Counted from the first letter of the stretch, positions 12,401 through 24,460 are shown. The stretch is DNA of 64,000 nt from Ectobius pallidus (GCA_964059195.1 CAXKWD010000011.1:10122366-10186365), one strand, 5' to 3'. The notes: generated by a model not told the origin, from the letters alone. Translations and numbers: made by a program.

Positions 12401-12806
12401 CCTGTCCTGTCCTGTCCTGTCCTGTCCTCCTATATCCCCTTTGGTGGGGCGAAGGGGTCTCCATGTGGAGGTTTCTGTTACCTATGTGAATTTTGTTACG
12501 CTTATTTTCCGAGAGAGGGCAGAGGGACAGGTGGTTAGCCCATCACCTCGCAACCCTCCTCCGGAAACTATGGTATTACTTGGACGCGAAAGGCCGATAA
12601 ATTTTGTTCAGAGGCTCTAATTTAGGCTTGGAGTTCTTTTACGTGCCGTAAATCTACGACACGGGTCCCCATCTTAAAGTCCTTCCCGGAGGACTCCGTG
12701 TCCGGATTTTTACGTCCTGAAAAATCCATCGACCGCGAACAGGTTTGATCCCGCGACCTGCGGATCTAGAGGCGGGCACGCTAACTCTAGACCACCGCGG
12801 CCGAGG
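12401..12806 (-). mobile_element. SINE family B copy with (CTGTC)n tail
   Basis: Minus-strand SINE. The tRNA-like head at about 12735-12806 contains GGTGGTCTAGAGTTAGCGTG and a degraded B box. The GC-richer body includes ACGTGCCGTAAATCTACGAC, and the tail is a pentanucleotide run CCTGT repeated at 12401-12428. A diverged second copy is at 55177-55437. Frames over 12158-12620 are translations of this SINE, not genes. Confidence 0.8.
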
Positions 12807-13187
12807 ACACTAATTTTTATATTACCGGTATTCATTATTTAAATCTATTAATGGTGTTTTCTAGCTCAAAGTGTAAATTGCGCTGAATTAGGGACGGTAA
12901 AAAATTGAAATGTCAAATATAAATATTTAATCACTAAACAAAGAAAAATTAACATTGTGGTACTAGTAATGTATAGCTATTGCAAGGCTAAAGATATAAC
13001 AATACAAATGTCAAGCCATGGTTAGGGTTTGGTTATTGATGGATATATGCATTAATGCAACAACAAAAATTTCTAATTAGTGTGCCTCATAGTATTGCAT
13101 ATGGCATAACTTGTCTGTCAGTAAGGTAGCCCATTAAGGGTAATCAGTCATAGGAGAAAGTTTCTATCTGGCACTGTGAAGCGAACT
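12807..13187. other. no gene recognised
   Basis: AT-rich DNA, nothing supportable. Confidence 0.5.
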
Positions 13188-13300
13188 CTGGCTTAGCTCA
13201 GTTGGTAGAGCAGGGGCATGAACAGCTGAAGATCCTGGGTTCAAATCCCAGTGTCAGAGGAATTTTTCTCCTATAATATTCTCATAATATTCTCATTTGA
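13188..13300 (+). mobile_element. tRNA-derived SINE with near-complete cloverleaf arms
   Basis: TCTGGCT pairs with TGTCAGA apart from a T-T mismatch and a wobble. GCTC...GAGC forms a D stem around AGTTGGTA, and CTGGG-TTCAAAT-CCCAG is a perfect T arm (13236-13252). The anticodon stem does not pair well, so this is a SINE head rather than a tRNA gene. The following TTTTTCTCCTATAATATTC matches the tail start of the SINE pair at 8550. Confidence 0.72.
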
Positions 13301-14240
13301 TTATTGAGTTGAACAGAATTAAATACGGTAATTTTAAAATAATTTGGTGTGGAACCCTAAGTAACCTGGGTGCATCGTTCTACAGCAGAAATAGCTTAAA
13401 CAGGATTTTATGCAAGTATATCCTGGCAGGAAAAGGATATGCACTGAGGACATCGATACATGAGATGGTGCTGAAGATCAGTTTGCAGGCTTTGTTAGGC
13501 ATGAAGCCATGCTTCTTGATGAGCAACATTTTAATTAATTCCAGCAGAGCTCACGAAGCCCCACAACCGTGCAAAGAGGGTGTACTTCCGGCCAGCCCAA
13601 GAGCAACAATTCCTCAAATTCTTTGCTGTAACTCATTCGCACCACACTACAGTAAATTAATTTGTGTTTAAGATTTTATGATTTTACATCAATGGCTAGG
13701 AGAATAACACACTTATTCTGTACAGGAAATTTTGTCTTTGTAGGAGATCCTACACGGATTCCCTGTCTTATTCGCTGACATCTGAACCACCATTCGAAAA
13801 ATTTATTTAGAAAAACCATGTCAAAAATGTGACCTTTGAAGTTTGATTTGCGGTGTACAGTCTTTGTATAGACCATGCATTTTGTTATACAAAATAAAAT
13901 CAAGTAAACTGACATAACATACAAAATAAAATCAAGTAAACTGATATAACAAAGAGCCAGAATGCTTTTGTTTAATGAGTGATAATTGCAATTATGATAT
14001 GCAGATATTAAGTTATTTTTGTTATCGATTTCCGAGTTAAGCTCCAGACCGATTCATTAAGCAGAGCTTACGGAAGGACAAAGGTCTAGTATTATAAGCA
14101 TATGTGAAGGAATGTGTGGGTAGTGTTATTTGTCATAGCTGTATTTCTAAGTTTCAAAGCCATACATGAACACTGTAAAACAATCTGTTGTTATGAGAAC
14201 TGATTCGCATTTGATAAATTCTTTCTAATATATTACCACA
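13301..14240. other. no gene recognised
   Basis: A 124-codon plus-strand frame spans 13297-13671 and an 82-codon minus frame 13676-13924. Neither shows a motif or domain I recognise. A direct repeat of ACAAAATAAAATCAAGTAAACTGA lies at about 13887-13911 and 13920-13944 (33-bp spacing). Confidence 0.4.
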
Positions 14241-14246
14241 AAATAG

Positions 14247-14440
14247 GCACTAAATTGGGCATTACTCCGGTACCGGCCAACTGATTTCGTCCAATATCAA
14301 TAGGCGTTTTCCCACGGATGTTATAAATGCATATACCAAGTTTCATGAAAATCCGATAAAGCGTATTTGAGTTATCGCGCATACAGACACACGGACAGAC
14401 AGATGAACAGACATTTTCCCATTCACCACACAATCTGAAA
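14247..14440. repeat. dispersed repeat ending in ACAGACA-rich run
   Basis: CCAAGTTTCATGAAAATCCG ... GAGTTATCGCGCATACAGAC followed by CGGACAGACAGATGAACAGACA. From memory, closely similar text recurs in many arthropod and mollusc genomes as a dispersed non-coding repeat. Minus-strand frame 14233-14433 is its shadow. Confidence 0.5.
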
Positions 14441-16410
14441 GTACCATTCTGGCATTTAACAAAAGTAGCTTGGATAATTAATTTTCTTTTCCGAGAAAAT
14501 ATTCGTTTTAAAGATAAATATTTCTGGATTAGGCTTGCTCTGAATTACTTTCACTTACGAAGGTAAACTAAACTGTCCATAGTATGAGACTGAAAACAGG
14601 GCATTAAATTCGTCTCCCACAAAAAACAACATAAAAAAATTAGGAACCCAATATCTTAACAGTAGGCTAGTCTCCAAGTAAGATGTCCAAACTGAAGCAG
14701 AAAATAGGTTACTAAAGTCAATTTGTTTAATCATATATTTATATAAACGTTTTCTATTACACATTTCGAACATCCTTAGGCTTCCTGGAGTTTAAGGCTG
14801 CAGGATTTATATATATTAATTTCTATGTATTTTGTTACAGTCCTTTGGCACGATAAGGCATAGACATAGGCTACACGTCATTAATATTACAAAATACTTA
14901 ATATAATCCAATAACAATAAAAATCCCAACCAATTACAATTAAAATAATTAACACTGAAACATGGACACATCAGAATTTTAAAAAAATCCAATATTATAA
15001 AGTTCTTTATCGAGAAGCCTATCAGATGTTAATATAATAAAAAGAGGCTCTAGAAGACTCAAAAATGAAATGTGAATTTTTATTGAAGTTTATGCTAGTC
15101 ATAGTTATTCATAGTTCTAATGAGGGGGCATGATTGACTATTTGAAGAGTCGACTTGCCATATGTTGTAGTTGTGAAGTTAGCATCTTACGGAGCACACA
15201 TGATTGTTATCTTACATAAATAATAAAAAAATAAAATATATATCAACTTTATCAAACACAATGTGTATAAATCTACAAGAAAGAATAAATAAATAAATAA
15301 ATGAGAAAGCAAGCGAACAAGAAAATGTAAGAGCAAGAAGTAATGAAAAACAGAAAAATAAAAATAAATAATCTAAATAATAGCGTAATATACAGGTACT
15401 GAGAAATACATTACAGTGAACCTCTGTGAAAGTTTACACATCTGTAATCAATGTAACGATAAGAATAACACCCTGTTTAGCTCTGTAGGAAAGAATCGAA
15501 GAGACTCTGTTCCGTTTAAATAACTTGTGAAATCCATACTTCCTCACAAAGCTAAGGTCACTTGAAGATCATTAAACCATAAAGTGCTATTAGTTCGGCT
15601 TCATAGAGTTCTTATTAATGTTTTAACTTCTTCTTGTGCAATCAAGTAAACTTCAACCCGAGTGTGACAAGTCACTTGCGAGTTCTTCCCTATCGCCATG
15701 ACCGAGTTACGAACCATGGACTATTCAGACAGTGATGTCAGAGGATCTTAAAATTATTACTTCCTGTAAATATTAGTTTTCAAATGTCTGGATGGAAGTG
15801 GAATACTTCTCTTCGTTGAGGAGGTCACTTTCACCTCATAAATTCCCAATAAAATGTTTCCCAAAAAATTAAGTTCCCAAACAAAATTATTCTCACAACT
15901 AATTATCCGATTTTTTTATTTATTAACCCATTTTTTCAAAATTAAATCCCCAAACAAAATTTAAAAAAAACTAATTAACCAAATTTCTCTTTTCCAATCC
16001 ATTTTGTGTTCTAAAATTGGATTTCCCAGAAACACGATTCGTTGTTCTACCCTGAAATTGGATGTCGCTTGTTCAACATAAATAGACGTTTTTAGTTTCC
16101 CTGAATCTAAAAATGTTATTATCAGAAACATATGTGTGTGTGTGTCTGTGATTAGCATAGCTTGAGAACATGTGACTTAGAACAAGATATAGTAAAAATA
16201 ACTTTTTTAAAACATTTCAAAATATTGATGAGATGCGCTTACCATTTCTTTTACAAGAACTGCTCGTTTTCAGTCAATTGTGGCCAGTGGTCACTAAAAT
16301 ATAACCGAAAGCGATAGTTGTAATGATTCGCTAGTTTGTTCTTAAATATTATTTAAATAATATAACATTTCGGAGGAAACGGACGCTACTGGTAGAGTTT
16401 TCAGTTTTTG
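14441..16410. other. no gene recognised
   Basis: AT-rich DNA including an AAAT-rich stretch near 15284-15370. No element boundaries or coding signals recognised. Confidence 0.5.
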
Positions 16411-16417
16411 TGACTAC

Positions 16418-16420
<3 letters not shown>

Positions 16421-16451
<31 letters not shown>

Positions 16452-16457
16452 GTCTAT
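16421..16457 (+). repeat. (CTGT)n microsatellite
   Basis: About nine TGTC units with one interruption (CTATCTG). Confidence 0.9.
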
Positions 16458-16759
16458 TTCAGTTTATTTCTCGGTCGTTCTGTCACTGTCTCAGTATAAA
16501 CTGTCTGCAACTCACTTCCAGAACTTGTACATTCCTGTTTTCTAACAATGTTATAGGTTACAATTATTTTCGTAGCAGTATATGATGAGTTTGTGAAAGG
16601 CATGTACTATACAAAGAAAACTAGGTTAAATCCTGATGTTATTGGTATATACATTTCCCAATAAACAACTACAGTAAGTACAAAATAAAATACTCGCGAA
16701 AAAGAGCTTTTAACATTATTTGACGAGGTATTATTCTACGCAAATTCCAATGAATGGAT

Positions 16760-16875
16760 ATACAGAGACATTATTTTTGCGCTGTGCCGCTGGAGCGACT
16801 TTACCGGTCGACGACTTGCTTCCAGGCCGCCGGACCGTGCGTTCTCGGCACATCGCAAAAATAATATCTCTATAT
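16760..16875. mobile_element. 116-bp MITE with about 30-bp inverted repeats
   Basis: ACAGAGACATTATTTTTGCG...GTGCCG at the left and CGGCACATCGCAAAAATAAT...CTCTAT at the right are inverted with about five mismatches. The loop is GC-rich, and the outer flanks are TATA-like, compatible with a TA target. A TAGGCCTA lies just outside at 16885-16892. Confidence 0.72.
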
Positions 16876-16892
16876 AACGAGATATAGGCCTA

Positions 16893-18023
16893 ATATTTTC
16901 CACTTGCGTAAACAGGAAATTCTAATAACCATAACAATCGAACCTGATACTTCTAATTTACTTATTTATTCATTTACTAGGAAAATTTATAGTTTATGCA
17001 ATCGCTCGTTGCAACGACGATTTCATAAGATATCTAAGAATTCCTTTAAAATTCGACTAAATGTTCCATTATTCCTTCACTGGCACATACCGGTGCAACT
17101 TCTGTAAGGCAAATACCACTAATACTCGTAAGTAGAACGTGCAAGTTTTCCCAATGATTAAAAGGAGTATAAATTGTAGTAAGGTATATCTTTACAATGT
17201 AAACTGCAACCTAGGGTAAATCTACATTTTAAGAATGGCAGTAGATAAGATTGCATTGTGGCTGTCAATCCCCTGCAATAGCTTAATACTAGTCCGCACT
17301 ACTATTGTCACTAGCAAGAACTATTGTTCAGTAGAATCAAAAATCGTATAACGTGGTTATCACCTGTATTGCAAACCTTAACGAGGACTGGCGTAGGCTA
17401 GATTAGTACTTTACAAAAGATCTTCAATACTTTTCCCAATGGTAACTTATACATACGTAAACTGTTGGATTGTGTTATAGCCGCATTCAAGGTTATTTCG
17501 TCAGCGTTTTGTTGTTTTGTTGCCAGATTTTAATAGGGTAGGATGGTTTGTAACGGACAATTATGTATTTATTATTATGCCAATCCGGAACTTGTCTCTG
17601 CGGGTGAGGAATACTTCAAAATCTCCTTTCAGATTGACTGCTCGCGGGATTTGAAGCAACGCATTGCTGACTATTTTACCGAACCAATTCTCTCGAAAGA
17701 GTCTGTTCATTGAATAGACAAATCAACGAAGATATTTATCAGAAAATAATGCCCAAACATGCAATATCCAAAGTACATATTTTCCAGAATTTTAGTGAAC
17801 CGATAAGTTCCCAGTATTCCAGAAATCCCCAAATTTAAAGCTACTACGAACTAATTATGAACAATACATACAATTTATACGGTTTATTTTACACTGTTTC
17901 ATGAGAATAAATAACTTGCGTATTGGCAAAATACTTGGCTACCTTTTACGCTTCTAAAATAACGTTCGTTATTTAAGAAAAAATGTCACAATAATCCATT
18001 TATTGAAGTTAAAAAATTGTAAT

Positions 18024-18030
<7 letters not shown>
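16893..18030. other. no gene recognised
   Basis: AT-rich; a 67-codon frame at 16904-17107 has no motif. Confidence 0.5.
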
Positions 18031-18032
<2 letters not shown>

Positions 18033-18088
<56 letters not shown>

Positions 18089-18376
18089 CATTCAACCATT
18101 AAACATGCATACAATGCAATAGGTTTCGTCAGCTAGTCATTAAATAAACTTTGTCTCCAAATATTCCTCTACAGTATAAAAGTTAAGTTGATTGATAACA
18201 TTTTTAACTCTGTATTTAAAATCATTCAAATTGTCAATTCGTCTTAAGTATAAAGGTAATTTATTATACAATTTCACACCAAAATATAAGTAAGAATCAA
18301 GAGATTTCTGCAATAGGAATTTTGGAGGCACAAAATTATTTTTTGGAGGCACAAAATTATTGAAGACTATTAACAC
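18033..18376 (-). pseudogene. non-LTR retrotransposon reverse transcriptase, C-terminal remnant with (ATT)n tail
   Basis: The minus-strand frame 18140-18376 contains the motif YFGVKLYNKLP and, about 40 residues on, FYTVEEYLE. This is the layout seen at the end of many insect non-LTR reverse transcriptases (LYNKLP, then a basic/hydrophobic helix, then FYS-EE). Only about 75 residues survive; the catalytic domain is absent. A 21-bp direct duplication of TTTTGGAGGCACAAAATTAT lies at 18318-18362. Downstream on the minus strand the 3' region ends in (ATT)n (18033-18088), which I read as the element's tail. Not functional. Confidence 0.68.
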
Positions 18377-18599
18377 TCGGAAAAATAATATTCCAGGAAT
18401 GGGATCGTTTTTTCATCTTTTGTAAACTTATTCGCGGTATGAGATTTGGGAATTTGTATGTTTTTTTTTTTTTTTTTTTTTAAATTTGTATCATCCTCCC
18501 ATATGTTTGAGCCATCTACCTCATTATTTCCCAATTGACAAGGATTCCTTGTGGGTAATAGTTTTCTCACTGAGGTTTTTTGAGCCAGCTCCTCCATTA

Positions 18600-18892
18600 T
18601 GAACAGTAATGGCGGTTGTGGATGTGGTGTGACGTCGTGTCTGGGATTAATTGCATATTTGTATTAGCTGTAGACGGAATGTAGGTACCGTTCCGCAGCA
18701 ACCACATTCCCCGTGATGGTAAATGGGATAATCGGACACAATGGGCCTCCGTGCGTAACTGCTCCTGTTTCTTTCTTATACACGTCTCATGAAATAAAAT
18801 AGCGATCATCTTACATACGAGCGATAATGGCCAAGTAAATGGAGCTACCTCCATAGCGGTCTTATTCATCACGACTATCAAAATCTTATTAG
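18600..18892. other. GC-richer island, unrecognised
   Basis: About 290 bp with higher GC than the flanks and a 94-codon minus-strand frame (18597-18881). I recognise no domain. Just upstream lies a T20 run (about 18463-18482). It is cut by the target site of the MITE at 18893. Confidence 0.3.
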
Positions 18893-19505
18893 TAGACCTG
18901 GGATTTTAAGGCAAATGCCTATTTTGTTCCTTATGAAATAACATGAAAACTTTTAAATATGTGGATGTTTCGTGATAAATCACTTATATTTATAGCCTTT
19001 TATAGTACCCTAAAATGCCTATTTGGACCTTTATAACCTATTTTAATGCTTAAACTGCCTATTTTGTAGATTTAAAATAAAATTAAACTTCTGTAATTGT
19101 TACAATCTCATAATGGACATCCCTCAATGAAAAACAGAACTGCAGAGGTGGGTTTCTTCACAGAAACTTGATTATTCCAAACAATTGTCGCTGACGAGGG
19201 AGGGGGAAGGACTACTGAGTAAAGTCACCAGTGAAAGAATGTTTAAGTGAATATAGCTCTTGATGCCTAATTTTGCAGTTAATTCTGTTAAGAATATGTA
19301 TACCACGTTTCTTGCAGTAAAAAAAGACCATGTTACAGTTTAAGTGTATGTTGCAATATTTTAAAGTCTATTTTCTATATATTTACACATTTTTAAAGCA
19401 TATTTTAAGTGCTTATTTTATCTTTTAAAAGCCTATTTACTTGTTTTAAAAGACTATTTTAGGTGCCTAAAACTAATTTTTTAAGAGCCTAAAATCCCAG
19501 GTCTA
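18893..19505 (+). mobile_element. hAT-like MITE, family 'TAGACC', copy 2
   Basis: Same TIRs and interior as 1315-1972. Perfect 8-bp target duplication CTTATTAG at 18885-18892 and 19506-19513. 613 bp. GCCTATTTT motifs are again dense at both ends. This copy gives the clearest boundary definition for the family. Confidence 0.93.
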
Positions 19506-19513
19506 CTTATTAG

Positions 19514-20300
19514 GTATTTGCAGGGTTGGGCGAGAGAAATTAGCTATAGGCAGGATTCGGAATTTACGCGTTGATAAAGGTTTTCTGCATGACGTGTAAA
19601 ATACCCGCAACTAACGTAATAAACGTAAAATAACTATTACGACTTTTAACTGTTCCGTTTTACAAACTGTACCGGTATCTTCAATTCAGGAAGTAGAATT
19701 AGAACCGGTTGGCGCATCATCTAATTTGGTGGAGGTTTATATAAAACTCACTTTCCACACCCTCAGCTACTGGTACTCGAGAATCTGAAACAACAGCTAC
19801 TAGCCTACAGACAAACATGATTTCATTCTTCAGCATTTCGTGTACATCGGTAATAAATTGAAGGAAACCTTCTTCACAATAATAATAAAAATGACAAGCT
19901 TGCAAAACTAAACTAGAAAGATTGATATTTAAAAGCCACAGTATTCTCGCCGTGATTGAGAAATAACCTATAAATGTGAGCTGGCAGAACTATAAATGTT
20001 CAGTGTTATAACAGGATCAAGAAGTTAAAAAGTAAGCAGTAAAATAATATATACCAATTATGAATGAGACCACTGCACACTTACATATGGTATATTAACG
20101 AACAAAGAATAATTGTGATGCTTCAAATGAATAACAGATTTGTGATATTGAGACTGAATTTACTTTGCAATTGCACTGAATATGTTGTGTATAAAACATT
20201 GACACGATTTGCAACAAAAATAATACAGTAGTGAGTGTTTATATTCTCAAAATCAATTAAATGTTACTTTACCACATCACATGTACAGAACTGTTTCTGC
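19514..20300. other. no gene recognised
   Basis: AT-rich, nothing supportable. Confidence 0.5.
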
Positions 20301-20303
20301 AGT

Positions 20304-20351
20304 ACGTATTTTACATATATTTTACATACATAAAATACATGTAAAATACGT
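20304..20351. repeat. near-perfect 21-bp-arm hairpin
   Basis: ACGTATTTTACATATATTTT... and the inverted ...AAAATACATGTAAAATACGT pair at 20 of 21 positions around a 6-nt loop. Could be a tiny MITE remnant or an AT cruciform. Confidence 0.7.
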
Positions 20352-20679
20352 CATGTCACCTAGAACAGAAATTAGAAAATTGAAAATCCACTGCCATCCT
20401 ACAAAATATTCCACGATTCTCGAGTGCAAGCCAGCAGAAGAAAAGAACGCAAAATAAATAAGTACCACTTTTACATGTGGTATTGAAATCGATCTGAATC
20501 CGATCCCAACTCAATACGATTCCTGTTTACATGGAAAGTTCTGGGAGTGTATTGAGATGTCTGTACTATTCGTTAACTTGGTTATGAAAGAGAATTTGTG
20601 TAGATAACCTGTGTAAAAAATCGCCGTGTTTATTTAAGAAATATGTGTTCTATTAATTTATAGTCTTCTTTCCCGGATT

Positions 20680-21025
20680 TTCCTCCCCCGTTGTAAGTAC
20701 ATCTATGAGTCCCACGCCGCCCGGGCCTTACAGGATCATAACCCGACGGGAGAGGGAGTTTCTATGAATCATAATAAACTTTATCGGCCAGACAAGGACA
20801 CGGAGGTCCTCCCCGTAACAGTGATCAGTCCAATGTCAGGGCCACCTCCGAAACAACACGAACACCTAGGACTATACACACAAATGACACAAACACTCAT
20901 TCCGAACAAGGTGCAAATGGAATGAAGATGATAACGACTGCCACATGATATCCGCTGGCTACAAGGGCCTAAAGTTACCAGACATTCGTCTTAAAGGTGA
21001 GGGAAAATCCAGGAAAAACTGAATC
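20680..21025 (-). mobile_element. SINE family D copy
   Basis: Shares CCGCCCGGGCCTTACAGGA, CAGACAAGGACA, GGGCCACCTCCGA(A)ACAACACGAACAC and the block near CCACATGATATCCG with copies at 34838 and 36432. The right (head) end is truncated before the tRNA-like boxes. Orientation inferred from the 36432 copy. Confidence 0.75.
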
Positions 21026-21174
21026 CTGCATATAAACTTACTAATTGAACGGAGTAGGATTAAATAATGGATTTAATAAAGAAGAGAAGAGGATTGTAAC
21101 GGTAAGGGGAGGTATAATTTAATATAGAAGCAAAGAAAACCTGTAAATAAAACAAACGGGAAAAGAAGTAAAGG

Positions 21175-21179
21175 ATGGA

Positions 21180-21230
<51 letters not shown>

Positions 21231-21640
21231 TAAAGAAAGGCTCAAGGAAGATAGTAAAGAAAGGTTCAAGGAAGATAGTAAAGAAAGGTTCAAGGAAGAT
21301 AGTAAAGAAAGGTTGAAGAAAGATAGTAAAGAAAGGTTCAAGGAAGATAGTAAAGAAAGGTTCAAGAAAGATAGTAAAGAAAGGCTCAAGGAAGATAGTA
21401 AAGAAAGGTTCAAGGAAGATAGTAAAGAAAGGTTCAAGAAAGATAGTAAAGAAAGGACCAAGCAAGATAGTAAAGAAAGGACCAAGCAAGATAGTAAAGA
21501 AAGGACCAAGCAAGATAGTAAAGAAAGGACCAAGCAAGATAGTAAAGAAAGGACCAAGCAAGATAGTAAAGAAAGGACCAAGCAAGATAGTAAAGAAAGG
21601 ATCAAGCAAGGTTGTAAAGAAAGAATCAAGCAAGCAAGCA
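21175..21640 (+). repeat. (GAAA)n followed by 24-bp minisatellite, about 16 units
   Basis: 21175-21225 is a (AAAG)n run. From 21226 the unit GATAGTAAAGAAAGG-N-TCAAG-NAA repeats at an exact 24-bp period to about 21610. Early units carry GGTTCAAGGAA variants. The last seven carry GGACCAAGCAA and are nearly identical, so the right end expanded most recently. Because 24 is a multiple of 3, all frames on both strands stay open. The charged DSKERFKE-type repeat (plus) and the Leu/Ser-rich minus frames are therefore expected artefacts, not proteins. Confidence 0.92.
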
Positions 21641-21659
21641 AAAAGCTAACAGCCAACTG

Positions 21660-23030
21660 AACAAAACAAGTTACCAAATCAGTCCAAGAAAACTACCAGC
21701 ATAAGCAAAGATAATTGGCATGATTTATGGAACGTAATATTATGGCAAAAGTTCTCCTGGCTATTGACTCCGTACTGCCGTGTCAGGTACATCATGTCAC
21801 ATTCTCAATACGCAAGGGAAGTGTCCGTCTCGTGCATTGACGTTACCCGTAATACAAAGCATAACAACCCTCTCTCCCAAGGATTACCACGATATTAAAT
21901 ACATATCAATCATATTTAAAGAGAAAAGAGTGTACAGAGAAGTAAAGTGGTATTGAAAGCAAACTAACATGCAGACATGTGGCACTTGACAGGGAGCTGG
22001 AACTGGTTCCACCACTCCAGCGCAATGCGCACTCAGCTAACTCCAATGTTTGATCAATAAGCTGGCATTTTAATACACTAGTAAAAATACTCACGTTAAA
22101 GTATGCATAAGTTGAAAGTATGAAGTTGAAAATGGGTTTATTGTGTTGAATAAATGTTGTATAAATATATATATATGAATTATATGGGAAGTTCGTCCTC
22201 CAACCACGAGCAATGCTCATTCGGAGGCAATAATTATATAATTATTTAATCAATTGTAATTGAAACTTAGGAATAGCTTCATTAACTAACATTAGATTTT
22301 GTATGTATTTTCTTTTATTGTTGTATTTGATTTTATTTATTAAATATAATAGGTGTGTTTTGTATAGATGTATAGAAATTGAAAGTGTATAATATTGTAT
22401 TAGTAAATGCTCAATAAATTTGGTTTGATTTGAATATCTGATAGGTAGGCCTACACAAAGTTTTTACATATTACAGAAAGGAAGTACAAGTGACAAGCAT
22501 TAAAAAAAGAACTTTACAGCACACTCCTTTCTCCCGAAAGTCCGAAAAGGGAGATAGTCTACCTCTAAAATCGTTTGCTTTGGAGATTGCATTCATAATT
22601 TGTTTCCTGTTTTACTAGGGAATATAGTAGCTATGGTTAGCTTCCCGTTACCAGAGAAGTTTACAGCAGAAATTGAGTACAACACGTGTACGATAGGGTT
22701 TTGGAATTACTAACTCAATTAGGACATCCCCTGCAAACGTTCGCTTGTACACCACCGTCTTGTTACTCTGGTCAATCTCACAGAGAAACTGCGATCTATG
22801 GGAAGTTGTCTTCATGTTGTGACGGCAGACATTTCCGCATAACTCCAGCTCATGGGATTTTCACACACGGTTCCATTGTGATTCTGCGAGGTAGCCTACA
22901 AACCTGAAATCGCTACTGGGTCCCACGGTACCTTGCCGATATTTCCAAACAGTATTGAGCATCTCCTTGCATAACCCTAGTATCTCAGACTATTTGCACT
23001 TTCGCAGAAATAGGATTGTTTCACGGAATT
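21660..23030. other. no gene recognised
   Basis: AT-rich with a short TATATATA run near 22166. Frames at 21906-22220 (minus) and 22686-22907 (plus) have no motifs. TAGGCCTA at 22446-22453. Confidence 0.45.
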
Positions 23031-23033
23031 GCA

Positions 23034-23103
<70 letters not shown>

Positions 23104-23104
23104 C

Positions 23105-23155
<51 letters not shown>
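23034..23155 (+). repeat. compound (ATG)n-(AAT)n microsatellite
   Basis: About 23 ATG units then about 17 AAT units. Poly-Asp/Asn, poly-Met/Ile frames here are artefacts. Confidence 0.97.
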
Positions 23156-23157
<2 letters not shown>

Positions 23158-23590
23158 GCGTAGGTGAAGAATACAGACTTAGGAGTAAAAAGGAAATAAA
23201 AACATATACAGACATTTATAGTGATATCAGAAAACGAAGGTTAAAATTTTATGGACATATTAAACGAATGAATTCAAATAGACTCACAAAAACATATTGG
23301 AATTCTATGAAAGTAGAAGTAAAGCAAAAGTAGATACTATGAAATGGATTGGTGAAGTAAAAAAGACTTAAAACTGGCAGAAAGTACTCCAGAAGATATT
23401 TTGAAAAGAGATAGCCTTAGAATTAAGGTGCGTAAGTGGGAAGTTGACCAAGAGGACAGACCGAAGAAAAAAACTGGAACAACATGGACAAACTAGAGGA
23501 AGGAAGCTCACAGCCAAAGGATGAAAGCAATATGGAGTCAAAGGAAAAAACAGAAACGCCTCTAAGTACTTTGCGTAGTCCTACATGGGC
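23156..23590 (+). pseudogene. non-LTR retrotransposon C-terminal remnant
   Basis: Directly after the AAT array a frame reads ...IRKRRLKFYGHIKRMNSNRL, the conserved 'RRL-(F/W)-GH-RM-NRL' block near the end of many insect non-LTR polymerases. After a stop near 23333, other frames continue with MKWIGEVKK, EDILKRDSLR-KVRKWEV and WTEERKL-like pieces. The homology therefore extends to about 23590 with at least two frameshifts. Dead copy; the 5' part and catalytic domain are missing. Confidence 0.7.
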
Positions 23591-24239
23591 TCATGCGCGA
23601 ACAAAAAATAAAAAAAGAATTATACCATTAAAATATTGATCTAGTTTTGATACACTAAACCAGTGACCGGCATGATCCGTGCTCCGTGACGTCATACTAC
23701 AGAGCAGCAACGCTCTTTGCTCGGCAATATCTCCGTACTGAGCAAAGCGCAGCGTGGAGAAATGGTTCTCCTGGCCAGTGGCGGTACGACGTCTATGCAC
23801 TGACAGAGTGCGCTCCGTTTTCGTTGATAGTATGGTAATAGCACAATTACAATACATTTGTACGAAAACAAAAGAGTACAACTGTGATAAATCAATGTAA
23901 CAGAACAGTTTTGTTTGTAATGAAATTTAATATCGGCCCTACTTACAATAATCTGAAATGCATAATACATCCAGGTGCGGAAGCCTCCGCATACTTAAAT
24001 GAGGCTCCGAAACTGCTATAAACTACAAATACATAAAACATGAGAATACTTTAAGCAGTACTGCAAAACTTTGTCTACTCGGAAACTGAAAAATTTTAAA
24101 GTATACAAAATACACAGAATACACAAAACATACAAACTACACAAAATATACAAATTAAACTATACACCTTTGTGAGAAAAGTAGCCTATAGGCCTATTCA
24201 GACTTGTGATACACACCCTTACTTTGTGTCACTATCGTG

Positions 24240-24460
24240 CCCAAGCTGAAGGCATTGTCGAGATTTTTTCCCCCCTTTTCTCGTCCACTGATTTTGCAAT
24301 ATTTGGCGTCATAGTGTGGCTAACACACAAACGAAGAACATTTTTTAAGTTCTGATCAGATAGGTGATTTCTATGTTGTGGTTTGTAGACCTTCATACAC
24401 GAAAAGAACTGTTCACATACATAGGCCTACGTCGATCCAAATATACTCAACATTCTATTA
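24240..24460 (-). pseudogene. hAT transposase C-terminal (dimerisation) remnant
   Basis: On the minus strand: ATATTTGGATCGACGTA then GGCCTA then TGTATGTGAACAG, followed by a frame reading FFSCMKVYKPQHRNHLSDQN and LKNVLRL. 'FGSTYVCEQ-FS-MK ... R--L-D--L---L' is the conserved C-terminal hAT block of ZBED/Charlie-like transposases. Removing the 6-bp GGCCTA restores exactly the canonical FGSTYVCEQ spelling (see findings). The frame then runs on to about 24240. Belongs with 24840-25126 in one gene. Confidence 0.75.

Noticed and set aside
12158..12620. Overlapping plus-strand open frames
   Set aside because: They run through minus-strand SINE copies and a CCTGT pentamer tail.
13188..13262. Functional tRNA gene
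   Set aside because: Acceptor, D and T arms fold, but the anticodon stem does not pair, and the copy continues into a SINE tail shared with 8550.
13297..13671. 124-codon plus-strand protein
   Set aside because: No recognisable domain, and the start lies in a SINE tail; likely chance.
18597..18881. 94-codon minus-strand protein
   Set aside because: GC-richer but no motif or homology that I recognise; could be an old repeat.
21060..21677. Open frames of 161-205 codons on both strands
   Set aside because: They come from a 24-bp minisatellite whose period keeps all frames open.
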